Shown here in pieces: positions 48,981 through 59,179 of a stretch of DNA of 64,000 bases. The position numbers and the translations under genes are program-made. The stretch is from Helicobacter hepaticus ATCC 51449 (GTDB taxonomy: Bacteria; Campylobacterota; Campylobacteria; Campylobacterales; Helicobacteraceae), in assembly GCF_000007905.1 (NCBI RefSeq), contig NC_004917.1, positions 248,001 to 312,000 on the forward strand, read 5' to 3'. Each line of letters begins with the position of its first letter. Positions within the stretch are counted from its first letter, which is position 1. The notes below the pieces were generated by a model that worked only from the letters and a program-made list of their open reading frames with translations, was not told where the DNA came from and ran no database searches.

Positions 48981-51242
48981 ATGCAAAAAGAGGGAAAACC
49001 AAATAAAGCAGCAAAAGCGCAAACTCTTCTATCTCTCATACTAGAAAACGATAATATGAGTGAGGAAGCCATAATTGCATATCTTAAAGCCAATGTCAAA
49101 AATGCCAAAAAAGAAATCAAAGCTGCACTCAAGCATATAGAAGATTGTGCTTATGAAATGACAATGAATAATGATTACGAAGAGTATGAACTAGAATATG
49201 AAGATGAGACAGGCATTCCCGCATCTGAATGTGATAGCAATGACTTTCAAAGGTGGTTTGAAGATAAATTGCTTGACGAAGATTTAGCCAAAATCCGCAC
49301 ACTTTTAGAAGAGCTAATGAATGAAAATTTGCAGCTAAGGCTAGATTCTCAAGTCAATGCAAATAGCGCACAAAGCCCAAAAGAGCTCATAGAGGCAATA
49401 CAAAACTATGAAGTGCTAAAGGCTTTAAATATCTTGCAAATTGGGCAGATAGAGAGAAAACGCATTGGCAAAGATCTTTTAAAAGTGTGTGATAAAGCCA
49501 TAGACTCTCTTATTGATGTTGTCGTAGAAGATTCAAAAGGCGGCAAAGAAATTGGGAAAGACATTAAAGGCGCATTTTCAGAATTTATTGAGGTAGATTA
49601 CAATAGACAAGGATTTAAAGATTATAGCGGCGAAGCACGAAAGCAACTCAAAAAAAGCAGTGTATATAAGCTAAGGGAAATTTTAGAATCTATCACAAAA
49701 GGTAAGAGTATAGAATCTGCCCTCCACAACTCTGTCTTTTATGACAAAAAAGGCAACTTTAAGCCAAAGCATAAGGAGTTATCATTTATCCCACTTAACA
49801 CTTTTGAGCTAAAAGTTCTTGTAGAGATTGAGGAAGTAAATCTTGGGCAAATTGATTTAAGCTATATCAAAAGCCTTGCTGCGCTCTTTGCTGATTATGC
49901 TTGGTGGCGCACAAATAGAAAAGATTTTAGCGGTATAGAGCAATGGGATACGAGTAAAATCAATGATATGTGCAAGCTTTTTACAGGGTTGAAAGACTTT
50001 AGGGCAGATTTAAGCAAATGGAATGTCTCAAGTGTGAAAAACTTTAATAGTATGTTTGAAGATTGTGAATCTTTTGAGAGTGATTTAAGCAAATGGAAGC
50101 CCAAAAAAGCAGAGGATATTGCCTTTATGTTTAGCGAGGCAAAGTCTTTCACAAGTAATTTAGATGCTTGGAATCTAAGTAAGGAATTGGTAGAAAAAGC
50201 AAAATATCTTTTTGAAAACTGCCCGTTATCACAAAATCCGCCATCGTGGTATAAAGCCGTCTTTGATATGGATAATCCAAGTGTGGCATTGCTCTATAAA
50301 CTCGTAAAGATAAGAGACTACGCCCGCGCAAAAGAATGCTTTTCAAAGCTACAAACTCTAAGCAAAGAGGAATACATAGAATGTGCAAGGCTTTGCTTTT
50401 ATACAGAGCCGGGAGTAATAAGCACAGCACTCCCTGATAAAGATTTTTTCACTGCCCTTGTCAATCAAGCAAAATCACAAAATATACACATTCCTATCAG
50501 CAATGAGGTAATGCAAAAATGTCTGCGATTTGGGAAATTAGAATATGCGAAGTATTTAGTAACGCTTGGCTATAAGGTTACTATTGATAAACAGAATAAT
50601 TTTGGCGTATATGTAGCACTTAAATCAAACCCAAAACAAGAAGTGCAGGATATTCTGCGCTTCTTTGTGCAAAACTTAGGCAATGAAATCAATGAGAAGT
50701 TTTTTGAAGCACTTGGCTTTAATCCTGAAACTAGGGGTTCTAGAGATAACTTTAATGAAAAAACACTTGATATATTTTTTAAGGAGCTTTTAGCACACTA
50801 CCCTAAAGAAATTTTCACTGATAAAAAAATGTTGGGTTTTTTTATTAATACGGATTTAATTTACATACTTTTTAATAATGGCATAGAGGTGGATTTACAA
50901 GGGGTGGAAATTAACCCTAGAGCTATTGATTATTACCTTGATAAATACTTGCCAAAATTTTTAAAATTTTTAGAGCTTCATCTTTTACAAGCAGATACTA
51001 TAGTTGAACATTATATTTATTATCCAAGAGATACTTTCGTGAAAGTGAGTGTTTTGCTTTTGTTTCTCGATGAGTTCAAAAATAAACTTACAAACAATAA
51101 TATCCAAAAAATCTTAAAGCAGTTTGCAAAAAATGGCTTTGATGTGGAGAAGCTTGGCACTTATGAGGGGAAAAACCTTTATGAAATATTAGAGGATAGC
51201 AAGTATAAAGAGGAGATTTTATCCTTACTAAAGATAAAATGA
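48981..51242 (+). CDS. Large cytosolic protein with BspA/DUF285 repeats
   Basis: 753 residues from ATG 48981, chosen because AAGGAG and a TATAAT box precede it (an earlier in-frame ATG at 48933 lies before the box). Residues about 305-425 hold several DUF285 repeats (Phe-x-Gly-Ile-Glu-x-Trp-Asp-Thr-Ser, Met-x-x-Leu-Phe, Leu-Ser-Lys-Trp), a leucine-rich-like surface repeat first seen in Mycoplasma lipoproteins and BspA. The flanks are Lys/Glu-rich helices, with ankyrin-like alternation near the end. No signal peptide is present, so it is not an obvious surface protein. It stands alone on the plus strand between chromosomal genes; partner unknown. Confidence 0.7.
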   Translation: MQKEGKPNKAAKAQTLLSLILENDNMSEEAIIAYLKANVKNAKKEIKAALKHIEDCAYEMTMNNDYEEYELEYEDETGIPASECDSNDFQRWFEDKLLDEDLAKIRTLLEELMNENLQLRLDSQVNANSAQSPKELIEAIQNYEVLKALNILQIGQIERKRIGKDLLKVCDKAIDSLIDVVVEDSKGGKEIGKDIKGAFSEFIEVDYNRQGFKDYSGEARKQLKKSSVYKLREILESITKGKSIESALHNSVFYDKKGNFKPKHKELSFIPLNTFELKVLVEIEEVNLGQIDLSYIKSLAALFADYAWWRTNRKDFSGIEQWDTSKINDMCKLFTGLKDFRADLSKWNVSSVKNFNSMFEDCESFESDLSKWKPKKAEDIAFMFSEAKSFTSNLDAWNLSKELVEKAKYLFENCPLSQNPPSWYKAVFDMDNPSVALLYKLVKIRDYARAKECFSKLQTLSKEEYIECARLCFYTEPGVISTALPDKDFFTALVNQAKSQNIHIPISNEVMQKCLRFGKLEYAKYLVTLGYKVTIDKQNNFGVYVALKSNPKQEVQDILRFFVQNLGNEINEKFFEALGFNPETRGSRDNFNEKTLDIFFKELLAHYPKEIFTDKKMLGFFINTDLIYILFNNGIEVDLQGVEINPRAIDYYLDKYLPKFLKFLELHLLQADTIVEHYIYYPRDTFVKVSVLLLFLDEFKNKLTNNNIQKILKQFAKNGFDVEKLGTYEGKNLYEILEDSKYKEEILSLLKIK

Positions 51243-51257
51243 TGTAATCCTTTACAT

Positions 51258-54200
51258 TCACACATTGAGGAGCTTTTGTGCTAAATCTTTCGCACCTTTG
51301 AAATCCACCTTACCCGAGCCAAGCACGGGGATAGATTCCACTCTTAGAATCTTAGATGGCTTAAAAAGTGCTGGGATTTGCGCTTCTTTGATAATTTTTT
51401 CTATTTTTTCACATTCTGTCTTTTCACAGCTCACAAGAAGAATGACACTCTCGCCCTTTTTGCTATCATCTATCGCTGTGGCAACATATTTAAGCCCATC
51501 ATCAATCTCATATTTTTTGATAAGCTTTGCAATCTCCTCTTCAATCCCACCAAGACTTACCATTTCCCCACCAATTTTTGCAAAACGCGAATATCTATCC
51601 ACAATATGAATGAATCCATCGGCATCTAAATGCCCCTTATCGCCACTTTTATACCACCTAATCCCATCAATTTCTACAATCACTTCTTTGGTTTTTTCCT
51701 CATCATTGAGATACCCTACCATTACTTGATGTCCGCCGATAAGTATCAGCCCGTCCTCGCCCACAGGCATTTCCTGCATAGTATTTGGCTCAACAATTCT
51801 AATGGCACTTCCGGGCAAAGGCATACCCACGCTGCCCTCCTTACTTGCTTTATGCAATTCCCAATTATCCACATCAAATTCACTCGGTAGATTCACACTT
51901 GCCACAGGTGTAGTCTCTGTCGCACCATAGCCCTCATAGATTTCTTTATTAAACTTCATCACAAAGGCTTCTTTTACATCTTTTTTGAGTTTTTCCGCTC
52001 CTGCTACCACAAGTCGCAAAGAATCAAACATAAGCTTATCTACCTTATTACTACGCGCATAAATACCCAAAAACGTAGAAGTGCCGCACATCACACTCAC
52101 TTTGTTTTTTGCTATTGCCTTAGCAACGCCTACCGCATCAGTTGGGTCTGCGTGTGTAACAGAGAGCATACCCTCAAGCAAAGGCATAAGTGTAGTAACG
52201 GTTAAACCAAAGGCGTGAAATGGTGGCAAAGACGAAAGCATAGAATCCCCATCGCGCGCGTGAATGACATCAGAAATTTGCAAAATATTGCTCATAATAT
52301 TTAAATGTGAAAGCATTACACCTTTTGGCTTACCCTCACTCCCACTACTAAAAAGAATTGCGGCTATATCTGTGTTTTTCTGCGCTTTTATATAAAACCA
52401 TTTAAGCATAAAAGAGGGCAATAAAATCGCTTGAGCCATTTTACACACAAAATCAAGCTTATTTGCTTTAACCTTATCAACTAAATCCTCCATATATAAC
52501 ACTCTCACATTTTGCGAGAAATTTAAACTCACGCCCTTGCCTTCAAGTTTATCCATAAATTTTTGTGAAGTATAAATTGTCTGAATTTGTGCGGATTTAA
52601 TAGCAGCATCAATCGCCTTTTGTCCAGCCGTGAAATTAAGATTCACAATGGTTTTTGTCGCCATAAGCAAAGAAAGATTACATAATGCACTTGCAAGTGA
52701 GGCAGGAAGTATAATTCCCACATTTTGCTGCTCCTTTGTCTGCTCTGCAAAAAGCTTAGAGAGAATAAGTGTAAGGCTAAGCATTCGCGTATAACTCATA
52801 GAACCACTTAGGCTATCTATAATAGCCACTTCACTTCCCCACTTCTTTGCAGAATCTACCCACGCCTTGCCAAGTGTAGGCAAGACTTCGCATTGAGATT
52901 TCCACGCGCTAAAAGATAACTCAAACACTTTAGCCTTAACCTGCTGTGCGTTAGAGTGAATATCTAAAGATTCTCCAAAAGCAATCGTGATATTGCGTTT
53001 AGCAAAGCTTTTGCGTCTTTCTTGGAATCCTTGATGAGAGTGTGAAAATGCACTCCCCCATAAACCGCGTATATAAAAGGGCAATATTACAGCTTGATTT
53101 TCATTTACATTTTTAGCAGCAAGTTCAAAGCCATTTTTAAAGGTATTTAAATGCCCGTGTCGCGATATTGCACCTTCGGGAAAAATACATACCATATGCC
53201 CTTGTATGAGTTTTTGTGCAATAGATTCTAAAGCTTTTCTGCTTCCGGCATTTGAGACAGGAATCACACCAAAAAAATCAAGAAAAATGCGTATATACCA
53301 CCTATCATAATAACTCCGCTCCATTACAAAATACACCTTACGCGGTAGTGCCAACTGCACCATAGCCCAATCTATGAAAGATATATGATTGCCAAGTAAT
53401 AATACGCCGCCTCGTTCAGGGACATTTTCAAAACCCTCTACATTTAAGCGGTATCTTTGAAAAAATGCAAGAGTAACGAGCATTCTTACAAGCGAAAAGG
53501 GCAAAAGCTTCACAACATAAATTGCCCCACACAATGCGACAATCATACAAAAATAAAAAAGATACACTACATCAATATTACCTAAAGATACAAGAGTGCC
53601 TATAAGCAAAAATAAAAGCATAGCAATATTTTGCACGAAATTATTACCTGCTAGAATCTTGCCCAACTCACCCTCTTTGGCGTGGAATTGTATTAAAGCA
53701 TTAAGCGGAACTATAAAAAGTGCGCCACCCACACCAAAAAAGAAAAAGAGCACAGCATAAGATGTAAGAGAAGAAAAACTTAAAATCAGCATAGTAGTTA
53801 TACAAATAAATCCTGCCCCAATAGGGATAAGCCCTGTTTCAATATATTGCTTTGAAAATCGCCCCGCAATAATAGAGCCTATAATAATTCCAAAGCCCGA
53901 ACAAGCAATAATCATCTGCACCTTAAAGGTATTTAACTCCGCAAAAGTCATCTTTACATAAGTCGGAAAAGTCGCTAAAAGTAATTGAGAGATAGACCAA
54001 AATACAGCTATGCCTATTACAGATAACCAAATATTACGATGAGAAGTGAGTAATTTAAAATTTGCTTTTAATAAAGAACCTCTCAAATATGCTTCCTTAT
54101 CAAAAACCTCTTGTGTGCGTTGCGTAAGTGTGGGAAGGGTATAGCATAAATATAATTCTATTAGAGCACACGCAATAAGCACAAAACCAAGCGGAGCGAC

Positions 54201-54749
54201 ACTTTGCAAAATCTCACCTTTTTGTGCTAGGAATCCTAAATCACTCAAAGCATACAAAGATTCAAATAGAAGTGAGAAAACGCTCATACCTGCTAAAATA
54301 GCTACAATCGCCACTGCCTGTATCACACCATTTCCCCACGCAAGTAAATCCTTACCTACCAAATCTTTGATAAAGCCATATTTTGCAGGAGAATAAATCG
54401 CCGATTGAGCTGCCATAAACAAAGTAGCTATAAAAGCAAACCAAAAATAACCAAAAAAATAACACAACGCAATAATGATACTAAGCAACAAGCCAAACCA
54501 CGCACATATACGCATAACAACATTTTTAGGATATTTATCAGCCAAGAAACCAGAAGGAGAAAAAAGAAATATAAAAGGAAGTAAGATAAGTGCGTTAATA
54601 ACGCTTGTTAAGAGTGTAAGTTCGCTTCCATCATAGACTTTATAAATTGTATTTTGAATAGTGATTTTATGCCCTAAATCCATAAAGGCATTGATAAATG
54701 CTATAAGAATAAAAAATGTAAAACCTTTAATCTTCCATATTTTATTCAT
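51258..54749 (-). CDS. aas: Trifunctional LplT-PlsC-Aas lysophospholipid acyltransferase
   Basis: 1,163 residues in three parts. Residues about 1-410 are an MFS-type transporter like LplT with about 12 membrane helices. Residues about 430-620 are a PlsC acyltransferase with Asn-His-Ile-Ser-Phe-Ile-Asp (His-x4-Asp) and Phe-Pro-Glu-Gly. Residues about 650-1160 are an AMP-forming acyl-ACP synthetase with Phe-Ser-Ser-Gly-Ser-Glu-Gly-Lys-Pro-Lys-Gly, Gly-Tyr-Gly-Ala-Thr-Glu and Lys-Ser-Gly-Asp. The protein imports lysophospholipids and reacylates them with an activated fatty acid. This fused form is known in several proteobacteria. It is convergent to the DUF285 gene. Confidence 0.9.
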   Translation of the reverse strand: MNKIWKIKGFTFFILIAFINAFMDLGHKITIQNTIYKVYDGSELTLLTSVINALILLPFIFLFSPSGFLADKYPKNVVMRICAWFGLLLSIIIALCYFFGYFWFAFIATLFMAAQSAIYSPAKYGFIKDLVGKDLLAWGNGVIQAVAIVAILAGMSVFSLLFESLYALSDLGFLAQKGEILQSVAPLGFVLIACALIELYLCYTLPTLTQRTQEVFDKEAYLRGSLLKANFKLLTSHRNIWLSVIGIAVFWSISQLLLATFPTYVKMTFAELNTFKVQMIIACSGFGIIIGSIIAGRFSKQYIETGLIPIGAGFICITTMLILSFSSLTSYAVLFFFFGVGGALFIVPLNALIQFHAKEGELGKILAGNNFVQNIAMLLFLLIGTLVSLGNIDVVYLFYFCMIVALCGAIYVVKLLPFSLVRMLVTLAFFQRYRLNVEGFENVPERGGVLLLGNHISFIDWAMVQLALPRKVYFVMERSYYDRWYIRIFLDFFGVIPVSNAGSRKALESIAQKLIQGHMVCIFPEGAISRHGHLNTFKNGFELAAKNVNENQAVILPFYIRGLWGSAFSHSHQGFQERRKSFAKRNITIAFGESLDIHSNAQQVKAKVFELSFSAWKSQCEVLPTLGKAWVDSAKKWGSEVAIIDSLSGSMSYTRMLSLTLILSKLFAEQTKEQQNVGIILPASLASALCNLSLLMATKTIVNLNFTAGQKAIDAAIKSAQIQTIYTSQKFMDKLEGKGVSLNFSQNVRVLYMEDLVDKVKANKLDFVCKMAQAILLPSFMLKWFYIKAQKNTDIAAILFSSGSEGKPKGVMLSHLNIMSNILQISDVIHARDGDSMLSSLPPFHAFGLTVTTLMPLLEGMLSVTHADPTDAVGVAKAIAKNKVSVMCGTSTFLGIYARSNKVDKLMFDSLRLVVAGAEKLKKDVKEAFVMKFNKEIYEGYGATETTPVASVNLPSEFDVDNWELHKASKEGSVGMPLPGSAIRIVEPNTMQEMPVGEDGLILIGGHQVMVGYLNDEEKTKEVIVEIDGIRWYKSGDKGHLDADGFIHIVDRYSRFAKIGGEMVSLGGIEEEIAKLIKKYEIDDGLKYVATAIDDSKKGESVILLVSCEKTECEKIEKIIKEAQIPALFKPSKILRVESIPVLGSGKVDFKGAKDLAQKLLNV

Positions 54750-54804
54750 TAGTATCTCCTATTTTACATCTTTAGAAGAAGTTATTTATTTTAGCTTTTA
54801 TCAA

Positions 54805-55815
54805 CTATCGCTCACTTAGTATCTTGATTTTCCCATTTTCTACGAGCACATACATATCTTTTTGCCCCGCAGAGCTAAAACTTGGCTTACCATTAAGAAA
54901 AGCTTTATAGTCTTGGAAAAAACTTATACGATACATATTGCGATGTGATTCATTTGGATAAATAGATACATTGATATGAGAAATGCGTATATTTTTGCTT
55001 TCATTTTTAGCAAAAATATTTTTCTTATGCTCTCTGAAAGATTTAAAACTCATACCATCGGGGCGAAAAAAATTTTTTTCATCATAAAAATTTAAATAAG
55101 TTTGCAAATCATTTTTTTGCCACGCATTTTTCCATTGATAGAGTTGAGAAAGCACTATTGAGAGCTCATCTACACTTGTGGGTTTAAATATTCCCTCATA
55201 GGTAATGAGCATAGTTTTTTTCCAATCAATAATTTTGTCATACTTTTTCAAAAGCTCATTATCAATAGCAATGCACCCGCGCGTATTAATATCCTCTCTA
55301 TTACCATTTAAAGGCAATCCGTGAATCCAAATCCCACCACCTGTTTTTTTTAGAGACTGGTCATACACATTAGGATAATTTGTAGAAAATGCCAAAGGTC
55401 CATAATATTGGTCTAATCCTGTAAGACGAGCATTTAAATCATAAGAGCCAATGGGCGTTGTCAAATCACCCTCTTTTTTCTTATTACCCTTACCTTTTGC
55501 AACAAGTGCTGGTGAGTTGCCAATCTCTTGGAGTTTAGAATCTTTAAGCTGATAGAGTTGGAGCGATGGGGTAGATTTATTTGATACAAACAAAAATTTC
55601 AAATCTTCAAAGTATCCATACTCTGTGGCGTTTTCTTTGAGATATTCTGCCCAATACTCTTTATCTGACAAATAACTCTCAAGCTTAGATTCTATCGCAC
55701 CTATACCATTTTTTTTGTATTCATTAACTAAACCTACAAGCTGCATATCTAAAGCATAAATATGCTCCATAAAGCTTAGTGCCAATATACACCAAAGCAC
55801 CCTGCATAATTTCAT
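54805..55815 (-). CDS. csd6: L,D-carboxypeptidase, YkuD family (cell shape)
   Basis: 336 residues: signal peptide (1-21), a helical N-terminal part, a YkuD catalytic domain (about 75-205) with His165-Gly-Leu-Pro and Thr-Arg-Gly-Cys181, and an NTF2-like C-terminal pocket (about 215-336). In H. pylori, Csd6 (HP0518) trims peptidoglycan tetrapeptides to tripeptides and is needed for helical shape. Gene order after era is the same as in H. pylori, which supports orthology. Confidence 0.85.
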   Translation of the reverse strand: MKLCRVLWCILALSFMEHIYALDMQLVGLVNEYKKNGIGAIESKLESYLSDKEYWAEYLKENATEYGYFEDLKFLFVSNKSTPSLQLYQLKDSKLQEIGNSPALVAKGKGNKKKEGDLTTPIGSYDLNARLTGLDQYYGPLAFSTNYPNVYDQSLKKTGGGIWIHGLPLNGNREDINTRGCIAIDNELLKKYDKIIDWKKTMLITYEGIFKPTSVDELSIVLSQLYQWKNAWQKNDLQTYLNFYDEKNFFRPDGMSFKSFREHKKNIFAKNESKNIRISHINVSIYPNESHRNMYRISFFQDYKAFLNGKPSFSSAGQKDMYVLVENGKIKILSER

Positions 55816-55835
55816 TATCTTGCTCCTTTAACTCA

Positions 55836-56756
55836 TTATAAGGTGAAATCATATCCTATTTTTTTCAATGTATCCCTTTGTTTGCTCCAACCTTTATATA
55901 CCTCAACATCAAGCTTTAAAAAAATCGCTTTAGAGCTAAGAGATTCTATCTTTTGACGCGCGCACTTACTAATGCGTTTGATACTGCTGCCTCCTTTGCC
56001 GATGACAACGCCTTTTTGACTTGATTTTTCCACAATAATATGAGCAAAGATTCTATCTTGCTCTGCACTTTCTTCAAATTTTTTAATCACCACATCAGCC
56101 TCGTATGGAATCTCATCACTTAGATTCTCAAATAAACTCTGACGAATCATTTCTTTATAAATCTCTTTGAGCGAAGCATTAGAGAGTATCTCTTCATCAT
56201 ACAAAAACGGCGAAAAAGGTAGATGTGAAGCAATGGTATGCAATATTTTTTCTCTATCAAATCCTTTTTTCACGCTTACAGGTAATAATTCTAAAAAAGT
56301 ATCGCTAAAGCGTTGATATTGAGCAATTTTATGTAAAATCTCTTCATTTGTGCAAGTATCAATTTTACTTAAAAGTAAAATATGTTTTTTGCCTTGAGAA
56401 AGCTCTAAAAAATGCTCATAATGCCCTATATCATCGCTTACAGGAGCAAGATATAATGCCATATCATAATCACTTAGAGCCCTAAGAGCTTGAGAGAGCA
56501 TATATTGATTGAGCAATTTTTCTTGATGATGAATACCCGGCGTATCCACAAAGATAATCTGTGCATTGAGTGGTGCATAAGGCACGATGAGTTGGAGTTG
56601 CTTGCGCGTAGCATTTGCCTTATGCGAAACAAGTGCGAGATTCTCTCCCAAAAGATGATTAAGCAAAGTAGATTTTCCAGCATTTGGTCTGCCAAGTGTC
56701 GCTACAAATCCCGCACGAGTTGGCAAGGTTTGATTACTTATGGATTCTATTTGCAT
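55836..56756 (-). CDS. era: GTPase Era
   Basis: 306 residues. G1 Gly-Arg-Pro-Asn-Ala-Gly-Lys-Ser-Thr, G3 Asp-Thr-Pro-Gly and a KH domain at the C-terminus with Gly-Lys-Gly-Gly-Ser-Ser-Ile-Lys are present. The G4 is Ser-Lys-Ile-Asp, a small change from the usual Asn-Lys-x-Asp. Era binds the 3' end of 16S rRNA and helps assemble the 30S subunit. It follows hslU by 17 bases in the conserved rplI-hslV-hslU-era operon. Confidence 0.95.
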   Translation of the reverse strand: MQIESISNQTLPTRAGFVATLGRPNAGKSTLLNHLLGENLALVSHKANATRKQLQLIVPYAPLNAQIIFVDTPGIHHQEKLLNQYMLSQALRALSDYDMALYLAPVSDDIGHYEHFLELSQGKKHILLLSKIDTCTNEEILHKIAQYQRFSDTFLELLPVSVKKGFDREKILHTIASHLPFSPFLYDEEILSNASLKEIYKEMIRQSLFENLSDEIPYEADVVIKKFEESAEQDRIFAHIIVEKSSQKGVVIGKGGSSIKRISKCARQKIESLSSKAIFLKLDVEVYKGWSKQRDTLKKIGYDFTL

Positions 56757-56773
56757 TTACTTGTTGCTTTAAA

Positions 56774-58108
56774 CTAAAGAATATAACGTGCTAAATCAAT
56801 ATTTTCCACCAAATCCCCAAGACGCTCTCTTACCATATCGCCCGTGATTTCTACTTCTTTGCCTTTGTAAGTATCCACATCAAAGCTAATATCCTCTAAC
56901 ACGCGCTCAATAGTCGTATGCAATCGCCTTGCGCCAATATCCTCTGTGCGTTGGTTAGCATTATGTGAGAGACGTGCAAGCTCCCTAATTGCTTCATCAC
57001 TAAATTCAAGCCGAATATCCTCTGTATCAAGCAAAAGCTGATATTGACGCAAAAGAGAACTTTTAGTTTGAGTGAGAATCTGATACAAACTCTCCTCATC
57101 AAGCATACTTAACTCCACGCGCAAAGGAAATCGCCCCTGCAATTCTGGAATCAAATCACTAGGCTTACTCAAATGAAATGCCCCTGCAGCAATAAATAAA
57201 ATATAATCTGTCTTAATTTGCCCATATTTAGTATTGACTACACTCCCCTCAACAATAGGGAGTAAATCTCTTTGCACTCCCTCTTTACTCGGGTCTTGCC
57301 TTGAGCCATCTTTGCTCCCCACAGCAACTTTATCAATCTCATCAATGAAAATTACGCCATTTTCTTGCGCGCGCCTTAATCCTTCTGCCCTTATACTCTC
57401 TGCATCAAGCACAGATTCTATAGCTTCATAAGCAAGTGCCTCTTTGGCTTCTTTGACGCTCATTTCTTTTTTTATCTTATCTTGGCTGACATTAAGCACC
57501 TTAAAAATAGATTCTTGGACTTTTATCATATCTGGAGGCATATTTTCATCATTAAACTGCGAAATAGGTTTCTTACTTATCTCAATCTCAATCATCAAAT
57601 CATCAACCTCACCCTTTATTACACGTTGCTTCATTTTGGTAAAGCTCATATCATATTCGCTTTTTTTTGCTTCACTTACGCCGCTTGGTAAAGGTGGGAG
57701 AAGCTTTTGAGTAATTTTTTCAATAATATAATCATTAATTTGCGCTTGAGCCCTCTGCCGATGCTCATTTTCTACAAGATTCACACTCGCAAGCACCAAA
57801 TCCCGCACCATAGATTCTACATCACGCCCCACAAAGCCTACTTCAGTGTATTTACTTGCCTCAACCTTAACAAAAGGCAATCCCATCATTTTTGCCATAC
57901 GGCGAGCAATTTCCGTTTTTCCCACACCAGTAGAACCTATCATAAGAATATTTTTAGGCGTAATTTCATCTTGCACTTCCTTATCAAGCTTCATTCGACG
58001 ATAACGATTTCTTAACGCAATAGCTACTGCCTTTTTAGCATCATTTTGTCCTATAATATATCCATCAAGATATTCTACAATTTGTTTTGGTGTCATATTT
58101 TCTTTCAT
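56774..58108 (-). CDS. hslU: HslU, ATPase of the HslUV protease
   Basis: 444 residues from ATG 58108; a GTG two codons earlier sits on the Shine-Dalgarno. Walker A is Gly-Ser-Thr-Gly-Val-Gly-Lys-Thr-Glu, Walker B Ile-Phe-Ile-Asp-Glu-Ile-Asp-Lys, and the C-terminus Asp-Leu-Ala-Arg-Tyr-Ile-Leu is the tail that inserts into HslV. It contains the I domain between these. HslU unfolds proteins for HslV. Intact and of normal length. Confidence 0.95.
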   Translation of the reverse strand: MKENMTPKQIVEYLDGYIIGQNDAKKAVAIALRNRYRRMKLDKEVQDEITPKNILMIGSTGVGKTEIARRMAKMMGLPFVKVEASKYTEVGFVGRDVESMVRDLVLASVNLVENEHRQRAQAQINDYIIEKITQKLLPPLPSGVSEAKKSEYDMSFTKMKQRVIKGEVDDLMIEIEISKKPISQFNDENMPPDMIKVQESIFKVLNVSQDKIKKEMSVKEAKEALAYEAIESVLDAESIRAEGLRRAQENGVIFIDEIDKVAVGSKDGSRQDPSKEGVQRDLLPIVEGSVVNTKYGQIKTDYILFIAAGAFHLSKPSDLIPELQGRFPLRVELSMLDEESLYQILTQTKSSLLRQYQLLLDTEDIRLEFSDEAIRELARLSHNANQRTEDIGARRLHTTIERVLEDISFDVDTYKGKEVEITGDMVRERLGDLVENIDLARYIL

Positions 58109-58121
58109 CTGCACTCCAATG

Positions 58122-58664
58122 TTATAATTCTAAAATTTTGATGTTTGTATTTGTGTAGATACATAACTCTCCTGCAATAGCTAAAGAATGCTCTACAATC
58201 TCTCTCGGAGGTAAAGAAGCATAATTATGTAAGGCGCGCGCCGCACTCAGAGCATAATTCCCACCACTACCGATAGCGGCAATTGTGCCATCTTCTGGCT
58301 CTACTACATCGCCTGTGCCACTTAAAATATAAATATGCTCGGTATTAAGCACTATCATCATTGCTTCAAGTTTGCGCAAATATTTATCCTTGCGCCATTC
58401 TTTGCTAAATTCTAATACACTCCGCACCAAATCGCCCTTACGCCCCTCCAAAATGCGCTCAAACATATCAAAAAGGCTAAAAGCATCAGCAGTAGAACCT
58501 GCAAATCCACTTAGAATCTCTCCATTATAAAGTGTGCGGATTTTTGTTGCATTATTTTTTAGCACACAATTTCCAAAAGTTACTTGTCCATCTCCACCGA
58601 TAATAGCACATTTTTTGCCATTATACTCGCCTTTATAACCAAGTATAGTTGTTGCTTCAAACAT
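58122..58664 (-). CDS. hslV: HslV, proteolytic subunit of HslUV
   Basis: 180 residues. The start Met-Phe-Glu-Ala-Thr-Thr-Ile-Leu-Gly matches the processed N-terminal threonine nucleophile of HslV. Gly-Gly-Asp-Gly-Gln-Val-Thr-Phe-Gly, Ala-Gly-Ser-Thr-Ala-Asp-Ala and [12 protein letters not shown] are conserved. It ends 13 bases before hslU starts and follows rplI by 14 bases. Confidence 0.95.
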   Translation of the reverse strand: MFEATTILGYKGEYNGKKCAIIGGDGQVTFGNCVLKNNATKIRTLYNGEILSGFAGSTADAFSLFDMFERILEGRKGDLVRSVLEFSKEWRKDKYLRKLEAMMIVLNTEHIYILSGTGDVVEPEDGTIAAIGSGGNYALSAARALHNYASLPPREIVEHSLAIAGELCIYTNTNIKILEL

Positions 58665-58678
58665 TTTGTATCCTTTTA

Positions 58679-59122
58679 TTATTGTGCTTTAATCTCAAGT
58701 TTAAGTGTAGCGTTAATGCCCTGCCCAAGCTTGACTTGCACTTCAAAATTACCTGTATGTTTAATCGCTTGAGCAATCTCAATATGCTTCTTATCAAGGC
58801 TTACTTTATGCTCCTCTAAAGCAAGAGCAATCTCTTCTTTTGTGATAGAACCAAAAAGCGTATCATTCGCACCTACCTTTTTATGCAGTGTGAGCGTGAG
58901 AGATTCTATTGTTTTTTTCATTTGCTGCATTTCAGCCTTTTCAAGCGCAGCAAGCTCCTCTGCTTTGCGTTGCTGGGCTTTATATTTATTGATTACCTCA
59001 TTTGTAGCGCGTTGAGCCTTGCCCTTAGCGATAAGAAAATTTTGCCCATAACCATCTTTTACTTCAACAATCTCGCCCTTTTTACCAAGCCCTTGCACAT
59101 TTTCCAAAAGTAGAACTTTCAT
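58679..59122 (-). CDS. rplI: 50S ribosomal protein L9
   Basis: 147 residues, typical length. Begins Met-Lys-Val-Leu-Leu-Leu-Glu-Asn-Val-x-Gly-Leu-Gly-Lys-Lys-Gly, with the long connecting helix (Gln-Gln-Arg-Lys-Ala-Glu-Glu) and C-terminal domain. First gene of the rplI-hslV-hslU-era group. A TATAAT box lies 33 bases upstream. Confidence 0.95.
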   Translation of the reverse strand: MKVLLLENVQGLGKKGEIVEVKDGYGQNFLIAKGKAQRATNEVINKYKAQQRKAEELAALEKAEMQQMKKTIESLTLTLHKKVGANDTLFGSITKEEIALALEEHKVSLDKKHIEIAQAIKHTGNFEVQVKLGQGINATLKLEIKAQ

Positions 59123-59138
59123 ATTTTCTCCATTGCGT

Positions 59139-59144
59139 TATAAT
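59139..59144 (+). promoter_or_regulatory. -10 box for the M48-like metallopeptidase gene
   Basis: TATAAT, 35 bases before ATG 59180. It includes the upstream in-frame ATG at 59143-59146, which rules that codon out as the main start. Confidence 0.4.
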
Positions 59145-59155
59145 TGCGATGTGAA

Positions 59156-59161
59156 ATTATA
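59156..59161 (-). promoter_or_regulatory. -10 box for the rplI operon
   Basis: TATAAT on the minus strand, 33 bases before the rplI ATG at 59122. Together with 59139-59144 it makes a compact divergent promoter region. Confidence 0.5.
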
Positions 59162-59179
59162 ACTAAAAGTGGCAATATT

